Assembly (NCBI GenBank): GCA_033763835.1
Contig: JANRJS010000030.1
Coordinates: forward strand, 8,680 to 72,679
DNA: 64,000 bases
Origin: JAPKYZ01 sp033763835
Lineage (GTDB): Bacteria > Acidobacteriota > Terriglobia > Bryobacterales > Bryobacteraceae
Direction of reading: 5' to 3'
The translations under genes and the position numbers were made by a program. This document shows, in pieces, positions 1 to 8,481 of this stretch. The notes below the pieces were generated by a model. That model was not told the origin of the DNA and searched no databases. It worked only from the letters and a program-made list of their open reading frames with translations. How positions within the stretch are numbered: the stretch's first letter is position 1; the number at the start of each line of letters is the position of its first letter.

Positions 1-1275
1 GTGCACCGGCGCGAGTTGCGCGTTCAACTCCAGCGCGCGCCGGAAAGACCGTTCGGCGGCCGCCCAGTCCCATTCCGCCCGCATCAGCGTTTGCCCCAGT
101 GCCAGATGCGCTTCGGCAAGGTTCGCATCGAGCGCGATCGCGCGAAGCGCCGCCGACTTCGCCTTCTCCCGAAGGTCGCCCGAAAATCCTTCGCCCGCGC
201 GGATCAGGTAAGAACTCGCCAAAGCCGCATACGGCTGAGCGTAGTTCCCGTCTAGCGCGATCGCCCGCTCGAAATGATCGATCGCGCCGAGCGTCGCTTC
301 GTGCAGCCGCTTGGACGCCAAATATTGGCCCTGAATAAACCACCGGTACGCCTCGGTGTTGTCGGTCCCGCGGCGCGTCATGTTGCGGTGGTCCGATTCG
401 GTCATGGGCAGTTCGAGAGCCCTCGCCGTTCGCTCGGCGATGGCGTCCTGCAGGGCGAAGATATTCGCGAACCCGTCGTCGAACGTCTCCGCCCAAAGTT
501 GCTTTCCGTCGCGCACTCGCACCAGTTGTACGGTGATCCGGACCTGATTCGCCTGATGCTGGACCCGGCCGTGCAGCAACGCATCCACTTGCAAATCGCG
601 GCCCGCTTCCGCCGTATCAGGAATCGCACCGGCGTACTTCATCACCGCGCTGGTAGGCCGAACGTCGATCTTGCCCAGCGCGGTGAGCCGCGTAATGATC
701 GCATCCGCCATTCCCAACCCTAAATACTTCTGGGCCTCGCCACTATCGAGGGGAACGAAAGGCAAAACGGCGATCGACCGGGGCGCGGCGGCGAATCGGC
801 GAATGCCCCATCCGGCCAGCGCGGCCAAACCCAGCGAAAGCGCGACCACGCAAACCCGGACGGTTGTCTTCGACATCACGGCCCTTGGCGGGGAAGGGGT
901 GATGGGCGGCGCGGCGGGAGATGGAGCTGGGGAATCCGCCGGAAGCTCTTCGAGAGAAACCCCGGCCACGAACCGGTAGCCGCGCTTCGGGACGGTTTCG
1001 ATAAATCGCGACTGCCCGGCGCCTTCGCCCAGGGCGCGCCGCAGTGCCGAGACGTTGACGCTTAAGTTCGATTCTTCGACAAACGTGCCCGGCCACAGCG
1101 TAGCCAGCAGATACTCCTTGTCGAGCAGCTTGCCTGGGTTCGAAACCAGAAGTAAAAGCAGGTCGAAGACTTTCGGAGGAAGGGCTACAGGCTCCATGCC
1201 ACGCAGAAGGCGCTTTTCGGCGGCGTCGAGACGGAACTCGGCGAAGCGAAAAACGCCTTGTGTTTTGTTGGCCAT
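1..1275 (-). CDS. CadC-like winged-helix DNA-binding protein with TPR repeats (3' end outside window)
   Basis: The frame reads open for 425 codons from an ATG at 1275 to the window edge, so the C-terminus is missing. Residues about 8-105 form an OmpR/PhoB-type winged helix (PPKVFDLLLLL, then an ESNLSVNVSALRRALG recognition-helix region and a VPKRGYRF wing). A proline-rich linker leads to one transmembrane helix near residues 135-155. A region like the non-enzymatic part of acidobacterial adenylate-cyclase/TolB-type regulators follows (IAVLPF, VDALLHGRV, DGKQLWAETFD), then TPR-like repeats (LDGNYAQPYAALASSYL, LDANLAEAHLALGQTL). The family is a membrane-anchored one-component regulator; its ligand and targets cannot be read here. 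It is divergent from the small ECF-like gene at 1357, leaving about 80 bp for both promoters. Confidence 0.85.
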   Translation of the reverse strand, partial: MANKTQGVFRFAEFRLDAAEKRLLRGMEPVALPPKVFDLLLLLVSNPGKLLDKEYLLATLWPGTFVEESNLSVNVSALRRALGEGAGQSRFIETVPKRGYRFVAGVSLEELPADSPAPSPAAPPITPSPPRAVMSKTTVRVCVVALSLGLAALAGWGIRRFAAAPRSIAVLPFVPLDSGEAQKYLGLGMADAIITRLTALGKIDVRPTSAVMKYAGAIPDTAEAGRDLQVDALLHGRVQHQANQVRITVQLVRVRDGKQLWAETFDDGFANIFALQDAIAERTARALELPMTESDHRNMTRRGTDNTEAYRWFIQGQYLASKRLHEATLGAIDHFERAIALDGNYAQPYAALASSYLIRAGEGFSGDLREKAKSAALRAIALDANLAEAHLALGQTLMRAEWDWAAAERSFRRALELNAQLAPVH

Positions 1276-1356
1276 CCGGTCTTCGGATTTTCTTTGGAGT
1301 ACCTTAGCCGCTTCTTTAGCGCTTTCGGGCCAAGTCCCCTGTATTGTCCATCATGG

Positions 1357-1806
1357 ATGAATTCGATGCCAGACTTTGAATCTATTGCGCTCCCCCTCCT
1401 CGACGATCTTTACCGGGCGGCTTTCGCGTTGCTTGGCTCCTCGGCGCAGGCGGAGCAGGCTGTAACCGCCGCCATCGCCGAAGGCAAGCGCCGATGGGAT
1501 CGTTCTCCTTGTAGACGGGCCTGGCTGTTTTCGATTCTTCTTCGCCACACGCGAGCCCTTTACGTGCGAACCAAAGGTGCGGGGGAATGTACCTCGGACG
1601 AATTGGCCGCCTTGCGGGAACTGCCCTTCCGGCAAGCGGCGGCCGTTTTGTTGACCGACGCCTTCGAGTGCGACGAGAGCGAATTGCGTGAGGCGATGGG
1701 ACGTGGGCTCCGCTCACCCGCCGCCGAATTACGCGTCGGCAGGCAGCGTCTGGCACGCGGACTCAGCGCCGAGCCCGCTCCCAGGCTCGGCTTCGTCCCC
1801 GGTTAG
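1357..1806 (+). CDS. small degenerate ECF-type sigma factor-like protein
   Basis: A 149-residue protein. Residues 8-70 resemble sigma region 2 (LYRAAFALLGSS, then RAWLFSILLRHTRALYVR), and the second half resembles a shrunken region 4 (LRELPFRQAAAVLL ... ELREAMGRGL). The region-4 helix-turn-helix is poorly preserved, so promoter recognition may be lost or altered. The ATG at 1357 was chosen because an earlier in-frame start at 1258 would run into the divergent regulator. A further ATG lies at 1366. It is followed by the TetR gene after 75 bp. It could instead be a helical protein of unknown function; the sigma assignment rests on pattern only. Confidence 0.55.
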   Translation: MNSMPDFESIALPLLDDLYRAAFALLGSSAQAEQAVTAAIAEGKRRWDRSPCRRAWLFSILLRHTRALYVRTKGAGECTSDELAALRELPFRQAAAVLLTDAFECDESELREAMGRGLRSPAAELRVGRQRLARGLSAEPAPRLGFVPG

Positions 1807-1865
1807 ACCGCACCGCTTAGCGGCGGCAAATTTCTCTTGGAATGCACGGACCGCTCTGCTATGCT

Positions 1866-1880
1866 TTGAACGGCGTTCAA
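1866..1880. promoter_or_regulatory. palindromic operator before the TetR gene
   Basis: A perfect 15-bp inverted repeat, TTGAACGGCGTTCAA, ends one base before the ATG of the TetR regulator at 1882. Six-base half-sites TTGAAC/GTTCAA flank GGC. This form and position are typical of TetR autoregulation. A near copy lies before the efflux operon at 2524-2538. Confidence 0.6.
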
Positions 1881-1881
1881 C

Positions 1882-2505
1882 ATGACGCTCGTTAACCGTC
1901 GAACCGAGTATCGAGAATCGTTGCGGTCGGATATTTTGGACGCCGCGCGCCAACTTTTCGTACGCGACGGCTACCACGCCACATCCATGCGTGCGATCGC
2001 CGGAAAGGTCGGCTGCTCGCCCGGCATCCTCTACCACTACTTCGAAAGCAAACCGGCGATCATGGCCCGTCTGGTGCGCGAAACGTTCCAGCATATGCGG
2101 GCGCGGCTGGCCGCCATTCGCGACGATGGCGAAGCACCGCCGCTCGACCGGTTACGGCGTATCCTACGCGCCTACATCGAGTTCGGGCTCGATCACACAC
2201 ATCAATACGCGCTGCTCTTCATGAAACCCGACCTGGAGATCGAAGAGAATAGCCCAATTCGCGCCGCCTTCCATGAAGACGGCCTGCAGACTTTCGCCTG
2301 CCTTCGCGAGATTTGCGGCGACGCCATCCGCGCGCGTGCGCTTCGGGAAGAGTTATCGAACGCCGAAGAAGTCGCCCAGGTCCTATGGGTGTCGATCCAC
2401 GGGCTAGTCTCTCTCCAGATCGGAAGTAAAGGGTTTCCCTGGATCGAACGGTCGCGTCTGGTCGACCGCCTGATCGACGTTCTGATAAGGGGAGTGGTCC
2501 GGTGA
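1882..2505 (+). CDS. TetR/AcrR-family transcriptional regulator
   Basis: A 207-residue protein of normal family length. The N-terminal helix-turn-helix is clear (ILDAARQLFVRDGYHATSM, then IAGKVGCSPGILYHYFESK), and the remainder is an all-helical ligand and dimerisation domain. Such proteins repress transcription and release DNA on binding a small hydrophobic ligand. It lies 70 bp upstream of a tripartite efflux operon on the same strand. A palindrome overlaps its start region and a near copy precedes the permease, so it probably represses both itself and the pump. The inducer is not predictable. Confidence 0.92.
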   Translation: MTLVNRRTEYRESLRSDILDAARQLFVRDGYHATSMRAIAGKVGCSPGILYHYFESKPAIMARLVRETFQHMRARLAAIRDDGEAPPLDRLRRILRAYIEFGLDHTHQYALLFMKPDLEIEENSPIRAAFHEDGLQTFACLREICGDAIRARALREELSNAEEVAQVLWVSIHGLVSLQIGSKGFPWIERSRLVDRLIDVLIRGVVR

Positions 2506-2523
2506 TTTTTTCTTGCATCCGGA

Positions 2524-2538
2524 TTGAACACTGTTCCA
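2524..2538. promoter_or_regulatory. second TetR-type operator, before the efflux operon
   Basis: The sequence TTGAACACTGTTCCA matches 11 of the 12 half-site bases of the palindrome at 1866-1880, with the same 3-bp spacer. It sits 37 bp upstream of the permease GTG and upstream of its AAAAGGAG ribosome-binding site. This is where a local repressor would block the operon. Confidence 0.5.
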
Positions 2539-2575
2539 TCTTTGGAATCGAGTTCAGAAAAGGAGCCGTCCCGCA

Positions 2576-3715
2576 GTGAACTTCATCGCCTGGCAAATGC
2601 TTACTGGCGACCGCGCCAAGTATCTCGGCCTGATCTTCGCCATCGCCTTCTCCACGTTTCTGATGTCGCACCAAGTTTCGATCTTCTGCGGATTGATGAA
2701 TCGCACCGCATCGCAGATCGACGATGTTCGCGACGCTTCCATCTGGATCATGGATCCGAAGACGCAATACCTCGACGAGGTCAAGGCGCTTACCGACCAG
2801 GACCTGTTCCGGATTCGCGGCGTGCCGGGCATCGAGTGGGCCGTCCCGCTATTCAAGGGAACGTCGCGCGCCAAAGGCCCGGACGGTAAGTTCCGCGGCG
2901 TCATTCTCATGGGACTCGACGATGCGACTCTCGTCGGTTTGCCGCAAAAGGTGACCCTAGGTAGCGCGAAAGCGCTGGCCGAGCCGGAGTCGATCGCCGT
3001 CGATCGCGTGGGGTACAAGTTCTTTTTTCCCGATGAAGAACCGCGCCTAGGCCGCACGCTCGATTTAAACGACCGCACGCTGCGCATCGTCGCCATCGTC
3101 GATTCCTCCGCACCGTTCGTCAACCTTCCCGTGTTCTACACGCGCTACTCGCAGGCGATTCAGCTGGTAGGCCGCGAACGGAACCAAATGTCGTTCGTCC
3201 TCGCCAAAGCCGCGCCGGGAGTCTCCGACGCCGAGGTCGTGAAATCCATTCAAGAGCGCACCGGGCTGCAAGCCCAAACGGCGAGCGACTTTGGCTGGAC
3301 CACGATTTTCTATTACATCAAGAACACCGGCATTCCGATCAACTTCGGCATTACGGTGTTCATCGCGTTTCTGGTTGGCAGCGTGGTGGCGGGGCAAACG
3401 TTCTACCTGTTCACCGTCGAGAACCTAAAGCAGTTCGGCGCGCTGAAGGCGATCGGCGTCACCGACTGGAGGATCGTTGGCATGATCCTGATGCAGGCGA
3501 TTATCGTCGGCGCCATCGGCTACTGCCTGGGCATCGCAATGACCGCCACTTTCTTCGAGGCGACGAAAGACAACCTGGATCTGCGCGGCTTCCGCCTGTT
3601 GCCGCAAATCATGCTGGGCACGGCGGCGGCGGTGTTCTTCATCATCTTCCTCGCGAGCGCGGCCAGCGTGCGGCGCGTCGTCGTACTCGAGCCGGCGGTG
3701 GTGTTCCGTGGATAA
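2576..3715 (+). CDS. ABC transporter permease, MacB/DevC (FtsX) type
   Basis: A 379-residue protein starting at GTG 2576 behind an AAAAGGAG ribosome-binding site. There is one N-terminal membrane helix (about residues 15-37), a large periplasmic MacB-like domain (about 40-250), and three C-terminal helices (about 255-280, 300-325, 345-368) of the FtsX fold. The LKQFGALKAIGVTDWRIVGMI segment is the typical coupling loop. With the next three genes it forms a type VII-like tripartite export system. The stop overlaps the following ATPase start by 8 bp, implying translational coupling. The substrate is unknown; DevBCA-like pumps export lipids and MacB-like pumps export peptides and macrolides. Confidence 0.9.
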   Translation: MNFIAWQMLTGDRAKYLGLIFAIAFSTFLMSHQVSIFCGLMNRTASQIDDVRDASIWIMDPKTQYLDEVKALTDQDLFRIRGVPGIEWAVPLFKGTSRAKGPDGKFRGVILMGLDDATLVGLPQKVTLGSAKALAEPESIAVDRVGYKFFFPDEEPRLGRTLDLNDRTLRIVAIVDSSAPFVNLPVFYTRYSQAIQLVGRERNQMSFVLAKAAPGVSDAEVVKSIQERTGLQAQTASDFGWTTIFYYIKNTGIPINFGITVFIAFLVGSVVAGQTFYLFTVENLKQFGALKAIGVTDWRIVGMILMQAIIVGAIGYCLGIAMTATFFEATKDNLDLRGFRLLPQIMLGTAAAVFFIIFLASAASVRRVVVLEPAVVFRG

Positions 3716-4433
3716 CGGCCTGCAAAACGCGGTGGTGTGCCAAGGGGTCCTCAAGAACTTCGGTTCGGGGGACGAGGAAGTGAAGGTGCTTCGCGGCGTC
3801 GATCTCACCGTGCCGTTGGGCGAGATGACATTCCTGGTCGGACCTTCGGGTTGCGGCAAAACCACGCTGTTAAGCGTGATCGCGGGCTTATTGAACGCCT
3901 CGGGCGGGTCTCTCGAAGTTCTGGGCACGCCTTCCTCGACGCTCAAGGGCGGCAAGGCGGTGGAGTTCCGGCGCAAAAACCTGGGCTTCGTGTTCCAGCA
4001 ATTCAACTTGCTGCCTGCGCTGACGGCCGCTCAAAACGCGGCAGTGCCCCTGCTGGCTGCGGGTTGGGATCGCAAAAAAGCCGAGGATAAAGCGCGGGCG
4101 CTGCTCGACGAGCTTGGCATGGGGCAACGGGCGAAGGCTACGCCAAACCATCTTTCGGGCGGCCAACAACAGCGCGTCGCCTTCGCGCGCGCCCTGATCC
4201 ACGAACCCAAACTGATTGTTTGCGACGAGCCGACCTCCGCGCTCGACGCCGACACCGGGCATCACGTTATGGAATTGCTGCGGCGCGTTGCCGTGCGTCC
4301 CGACCGCAGCGTGCTGGTAGTGACTCACGACAGCCGCATCTTCGAATTCGCCGACCGGATCGCTTACATGAACGACGGTTTGGTAACCCGCGTCGCCCTC
4401 AAAGCCGAAATCCCGAAAGGAGATTCGCACTAA
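3708..4433 (+). CDS. ABC transporter ATP-binding protein, MacB/DevA/LolD type
   Basis: A 241-residue ATPase with every needed motif: Walker A GPSGCGKTT (about residue 45), Q-loop FVFQQFNLLP, signature LSGGQQQRVAFARAL, Walker B LIVCDEPTSALD and the H-loop VVTHD. It begins at a GTG inside the last codons of the permease gene, so the two are translated together. It should energise export by the permease. The next gene starts one base after its stop. Confidence 0.93.
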   Translation: MDNGLQNAVVCQGVLKNFGSGDEEVKVLRGVDLTVPLGEMTFLVGPSGCGKTTLLSVIAGLLNASGGSLEVLGTPSSTLKGGKAVEFRRKNLGFVFQQFNLLPALTAAQNAAVPLLAAGWDRKKAEDKARALLDELGMGQRAKATPNHLSGGQQQRVAFARALIHEPKLIVCDEPTSALDADTGHHVMELLRRVAVRPDRSVLVVTHDSRIFEFADRIAYMNDGLVTRVALKAEIPKGDSH

Positions 4434-4434
4434 C

Positions 4435-5484
4435 ATGATTCGCTACGGACTTCCGATTCTCGCCGCCATCGCCCTGGCGTTCGCGTTATTCAGTACCAAA
4501 AGGCTTTCGACGGTCGCCACCGCGGCCGAGCCGGTGAAGACCCCGCCGCAAGCGCAGTTTCAGAGCCAACTCGGCGCAGTCGGGCTAGTCGAGGCCGCCA
4601 GCGAAAATGTCGCCGTGAGCGTGCCGGTGCCCGGCCTGGTCACGCGTGTGGCCGTCGCGGCGGGCGATCGTGTCGGCAAGGGCGCTCCGCTCTTTCAACT
4701 CGACGACCGCGACTTGCGCGCCGAACTCGCTCTGCGTCAGGCCAATGTCGAGGTTGCCCGAGCGCGGCTCGCGAAGCTCGAAGCGGGCACACGCCCCGAG
4801 GAGATTCCGCCCGCCCAGGCGAGGGTCGCCGAAGCCCAATCGCAACTCGACGACGCTACAACGCAGCTTCGGTTGATGGAATCGGTGCGCGATAAGCGCG
4901 CCATTCGCGACGAGGACTTGCAACGCCGCCGCCGTGCCGTCGAAAGTGCGCAAGCGAGGTTAGACCAAGCTCACGCCAGCCTAAAGCTGCTCGAAGCCGG
5001 TACCTGGAAACCGGATCTCGAAGTAGCTCGCGCCGACCTGCGGCAAGCCGAACGGCAGGTGGAACGCATCCAGGCCGATCTGTCGCGCCTCACCGTGACC
5101 GCGCCGATGAACGGAACGATCCTGCAGTGCAAGGTACGCGCGGGCGAGTACGCGCAAGCGGGCGCGCTGGCGCAGCCGCTGATTTTGATGGGCGCCACCG
5201 ACCGTCTGCACGTGCGCGCCGACATCGACGAAAAGGACGCGTGGCGATTCGAAACGGGAAGCGCAGCCACGGGCTTCGTTCGCGGCAATTCCAGCGTGCG
5301 GTATCCGCTTCAGTTCGTGCGTATCGAGCCCTACGTGGTGCCGAAAAAGAATCTGACGGGCGACGCTACCGAGCGGGTCGACACCCGCGTACTTCAGGCG
5401 ATCTACGCTTTGCCGAAAGACGCGAGGGTCTATCTGGGCCAGCAGATGGACATCGCGATCGAATGGAAGGGAGGAGCGAAGTGA
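4435..5484 (+). CDS. HlyD/MacA-family periplasmic membrane fusion protein
   Basis: A 349-residue protein with an N-terminal membrane anchor (residues 3-20) and a lipoyl half-motif (VPVPGLVTRVAVAAGDRVGKGAPLF, given here only as a landmark near residues 62-88, key residues VAAGDRVGKG). A long coiled-coil hairpin of about 130 residues rich in A, R, L, Q and E follows, then the second lipoyl half (TAPMNGTIL) and a beta-barrel region. It should bridge the inner-membrane ABC pump to the outer-membrane channel. It overlaps the next gene by 4 bp (GTGA). Confidence 0.9.
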   Translation: MIRYGLPILAAIALAFALFSTKRLSTVATAAEPVKTPPQAQFQSQLGAVGLVEAASENVAVSVPVPGLVTRVAVAAGDRVGKGAPLFQLDDRDLRAELALRQANVEVARARLAKLEAGTRPEEIPPAQARVAEAQSQLDDATTQLRLMESVRDKRAIRDEDLQRRRRAVESAQARLDQAHASLKLLEAGTWKPDLEVARADLRQAERQVERIQADLSRLTVTAPMNGTILQCKVRAGEYAQAGALAQPLILMGATDRLHVRADIDEKDAWRFETGSAATGFVRGNSSVRYPLQFVRIEPYVVPKKNLTGDATERVDTRVLQAIYALPKDARVYLGQQMDIAIEWKGGAK

Positions 5485-6809
5485 CCGCGACGCTTCTGCT
5501 GCTGCTCTCCGCTCCTCAGTCCGGTCCTACGTCGTGGTGGCAAACCTACGGCGATCCGGAATTGACGCGCATTGTCGAGAAGGTGGCGTCTTCGAATCTC
5601 GATCTGCGCTCCGCCGCCGCACGCATCGCCGAGTCGCGAGCCGCCGCCGGAGAACGGCGCAGCGCTCTCGGACCGTCGATCAACTTCACCACCGGCGCGC
5701 AACGTCTGCGCGGAGGATTTGCGCAAGGCATCGCGCGCATTCCGCAGAATCCAGGCGACGCCCAATCGGGCGCGTTCGTGTCGCCGTTTGAGACCGGACT
5801 GATTCAAGGACAGCTCGATATGCGCTGGGAGCTCGATTTGTTCGGGACCAATCGCGCTTCGCTAGCCGCCGCCCGCGCCGACGCCTCCGCCGAACAGGAG
5901 CTTCGCAACGACGTATTGATCGCCGTCACGGCCGAAGCCGCCCGCAACTATCTTGAGTTGCGCGGTATCGAAGAGCGTCTGGCCATCGCGAGAGAGAGTC
6001 TGGCGACACAGAAAGACCTGCTTGGCCTGACCGAGGACCGCGCCCGAGCCGGACTCGCCTCGCAACTCGACGTCGAGCGGCAAGCGGTACTGGTCGCGAA
6101 CACCGAGTCCGCGATCCCCGGCCTTGAGGCGGAACGATCCGTGCGTTTGCATCGAATCGCGGTCTTGACCGGCGATTTCGGATTCGCCGTGCAGCCGGGG
6201 TCCAACCCGTTAAACTTGCCGCGAACGCAGTCCGCGGCGGTCACCGCCGATGTACTCAAACGTCGGCCGGATGTACGGGCCGCCGAAACCCGGATTCTGG
6301 CAGCGGCTGCGCGACTCAAGCAAGCGCGCAGCGACCGGTATCCGAAGATCGCGCTCAGCGGTCTCGCGGGACGTCAAGGCACTTCGGTCTCCGGGCTATC
6401 CTTCGGCGGCGGCAACTTCTTCTCGATCGGCCCTCAGCTGCAATTGCCGATTTTCAATTACGGCCGCATCCGGTCGAATATCGACGCGAGCGACGCGCGG
6501 CTGGAACGTGAGCGCGCCGCCTTCGAATCGGAAGTTCTGAGCGCGCTCGAAGAGGCAAACAACGCCCTGGCCAACTATCGCCGGCAACAGGAACGCGAAG
6601 CCGCGCTTGCTAACGCCGAGAGGGCCGCGCAAACGTCGCTCGACCTTTCGGCCGATCTGAACAAAGCCGGGCTGAGCGACTTCCTCGCCGTGCTCGACGC
6701 GCAACGCAGCTTACTCGATGCCCGGGACCAGCGCTCGGCGGCCCGGACGCAATCGCTAGTCCAAAGCGTCGCGCTCTATAAAGCTCTCGCGGGCGGTTGG
6801 CCGCAGTAA
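5481..6809 (+). CDS. TolC/NodT-family outer-membrane efflux channel
   Basis: A 442-residue protein starting at GTG 5481, which overlaps the fusion-protein stop and has GGAGG just upstream; the frame is open further 5' but that part lies within the previous gene. The first residues form a short signal sequence (VTATLLLLLSAPQS) without a lipobox cysteine. The body has two outer-membrane-efflux repeats, with typical SWWQTYGDPEL and VLKRRPDVRAAE segments and long helices. It completes the export complex. It converges on the ASPIC/UnbV gene with a 10-bp gap. Confidence 0.9.
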   Translation: MTATLLLLLSAPQSGPTSWWQTYGDPELTRIVEKVASSNLDLRSAAARIAESRAAAGERRSALGPSINFTTGAQRLRGGFAQGIARIPQNPGDAQSGAFVSPFETGLIQGQLDMRWELDLFGTNRASLAAARADASAEQELRNDVLIAVTAEAARNYLELRGIEERLAIARESLATQKDLLGLTEDRARAGLASQLDVERQAVLVANTESAIPGLEAERSVRLHRIAVLTGDFGFAVQPGSNPLNLPRTQSAAVTADVLKRRPDVRAAETRILAAAARLKQARSDRYPKIALSGLAGRQGTSVSGLSFGGGNFFSIGPQLQLPIFNYGRIRSNIDASDARLERERAAFESEVLSALEEANNALANYRRQQEREAALANAERAAQTSLDLSADLNKAGLSDFLAVLDAQRSLLDARDQRSAARTQSLVQSVALYKALAGGWPQ

Positions 6810-6819
6810 AGCTCGCGGC

Positions 6820-8481
6820 TCACTCGACAATCCCCCGCCCTTCGACGATCCGCAGATAGCGGTCCGCGTCGAGATTCGTAAATCGATCGACGCGCTTCGA
6901 GGGCGCGGGCCAAGCGACTTCGAGCAGATCGACTTTCGCCGCCAGGCCGAGACCGAGAATTTCGCGCGGGTCGTGCGAGGAAAGATAACTGCCGCCCGCG
7001 GTCTTAAGGCGCGAGCGCTTCGCGCCTCCCGCCGTCCACGAGATTCTCGCGCCGATCGCGTCGCGGTTCGCAACCGTTCCTTCCAGCTTCAGCCCCAGCC
7101 ATCGATTGCCGCTTGCGTTGTTCTTGAGCAGCACCGGCGCTTCGCCACAATTGGCGACCAAGACACCCAACCGCCCGTCGTTCAGGAAGTCGCCGACCGC
7201 GAGTCCGCGTGCGGGCCAAGCTCGCGAGAACGCCGGACCGGCGCTCGCCGAGACGTTGCGCAACTTGCCGCCTTCGTTGTGGAACAGCAGCAGCGGTTCC
7301 TTGTACTTTACCTGCTGCGAATACTGCTCGATCATGTCGTCCGGGTGGCCGTTGGCGAGGATCAAGTCGGTCAACCCGTCGTTGTCGTAGTCGAAAAACT
7401 TCAGTCCCCAACCCGAAAGCAGCCGCGTCGATTGCGCTACGCCGTGCTTGTGCGCGGAATCGGCGAACGTTTCGTTCTTCAGATTCTCGTAAAGCGAGAA
7501 CATTTCCTGATCGACGTTCGCGACAAACAAATCCTGCCAGCCGTCGCCATTGATGTCCGCCGCGTCCACACCCATACCGGACCGCGCCTGTCCGTTCTGG
7601 CTGAAGCCGACTTCCGCCGCGAGCGCAATCTCCTCCCACTTCCCGCCCGGCCGGTTCATGAACAGGAAGTTCTGCACGGTGTCGTTCGCGACGAACAAGT
7701 CCATGCGCCCGTCGTTGTTGACGTCGGTGGCGACGACGCCTAAGCCCTTACCCAGAGCCTTTTCGATGTCCGTGCCGCGCGACACTTGCGTAAACGTGCC
7801 GTCGCCGTTGTTGCGATAGAGAATTCCGGCGGTTGGCTTGAACACCCGCGGAATGCAGTAATACTTGCGGCCAACCTTGTTATCGCCGCACGCGAAGCGC
7901 TCGTCCGGACCGTAGCGCACGAAGCTACAGAGAAATAAATCGAGCTTGCCGTCCTGGTCGTAATCGAACCAAACCGCGCTCGTCGTCCAGCCGGGAGCGT
8001 CGAGTCCCGCCTTTGCCGTGACGTCGGTAAACGTTCCGTCGCCATTGTTGCGATAGAGCACGGGCCGCCCGTATGCGGTGACGAGCATGTCGGGAAAGCC
8101 GTCGTTGTCGTAGTCGCCCACGGCGACGCCCATGCCGAACGACTTCGCGATCGCCACCCCGGCCTTGTCCGAAACGTCGGTGAACGTACCGTCGCGATTG
8201 TTCTTGTACAGCGCGTTGCGCAGCGGCTTCTTCGGCGTAAAGAAATCGCACGGGCCGGAATTCACTAGGAAGATGTCCATCCACCCGTCGTTGTCGTAAT
8301 CGAGAAACGCGCAACCGGGCGGCAGCGTTTCCGGCAGGAAACGGTCCGGCGACATAGCGTTGTCGTGCACCCAGGAAATGCCGCTGCGCGCGGCGGGAAT
8401 CTCCTCGAATAATGGAGCGCCGCCCGCGGCTCGCGACGAAGCGGCGGCGGCGAGCGCCCACAGAAAGTCGCGGCGGTTCAT
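6820..8481 (-). CDS. ASPIC/UnbV-domain FG-GAP repeat protein (CRTAC1-like), Tat-exported
   Basis: A 553-residue protein. The N-terminus is a twin-arginine signal (MNRRDFLWALAAAASSRA). At least seven VCBS/FG-GAP blades follow, shown by recurring D-Y-D-N-D-G, D-V-N-N-D-G and N-N-G-D-G-T-F motifs that bind calcium, building a beta-propeller. The C-terminal 100 residues match the ASPIC/UnbV module (ANRDAIGARI ... SSHDPREILGLG). The domain is widespread in Acidobacteria and Planctomycetes, but its biochemical role is unknown. Its ATG overlaps the stop of the VWA gene upstream by 4 bp, so it is the last gene of a coupled set of five. Confidence 0.88.
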   Translation of the reverse strand: MNRRDFLWALAAAASSRAAGGAPLFEEIPAARSGISWVHDNAMSPDRFLPETLPPGCAFLDYDNDGWMDIFLVNSGPCDFFTPKKPLRNALYKNNRDGTFTDVSDKAGVAIAKSFGMGVAVGDYDNDGFPDMLVTAYGRPVLYRNNGDGTFTDVTAKAGLDAPGWTTSAVWFDYDQDGKLDLFLCSFVRYGPDERFACGDNKVGRKYYCIPRVFKPTAGILYRNNGDGTFTQVSRGTDIEKALGKGLGVVATDVNNDGRMDLFVANDTVQNFLFMNRPGGKWEEIALAAEVGFSQNGQARSGMGVDAADINGDGWQDLFVANVDQEMFSLYENLKNETFADSAHKHGVAQSTRLLSGWGLKFFDYDNDGLTDLILANGHPDDMIEQYSQQVKYKEPLLLFHNEGGKLRNVSASAGPAFSRAWPARGLAVGDFLNDGRLGVLVANCGEAPVLLKNNASGNRWLGLKLEGTVANRDAIGARISWTAGGAKRSRLKTAGGSYLSSHDPREILGLGLAAKVDLLEVAWPAPSKRVDRFTNLDADRYLRIVEGRGIVE

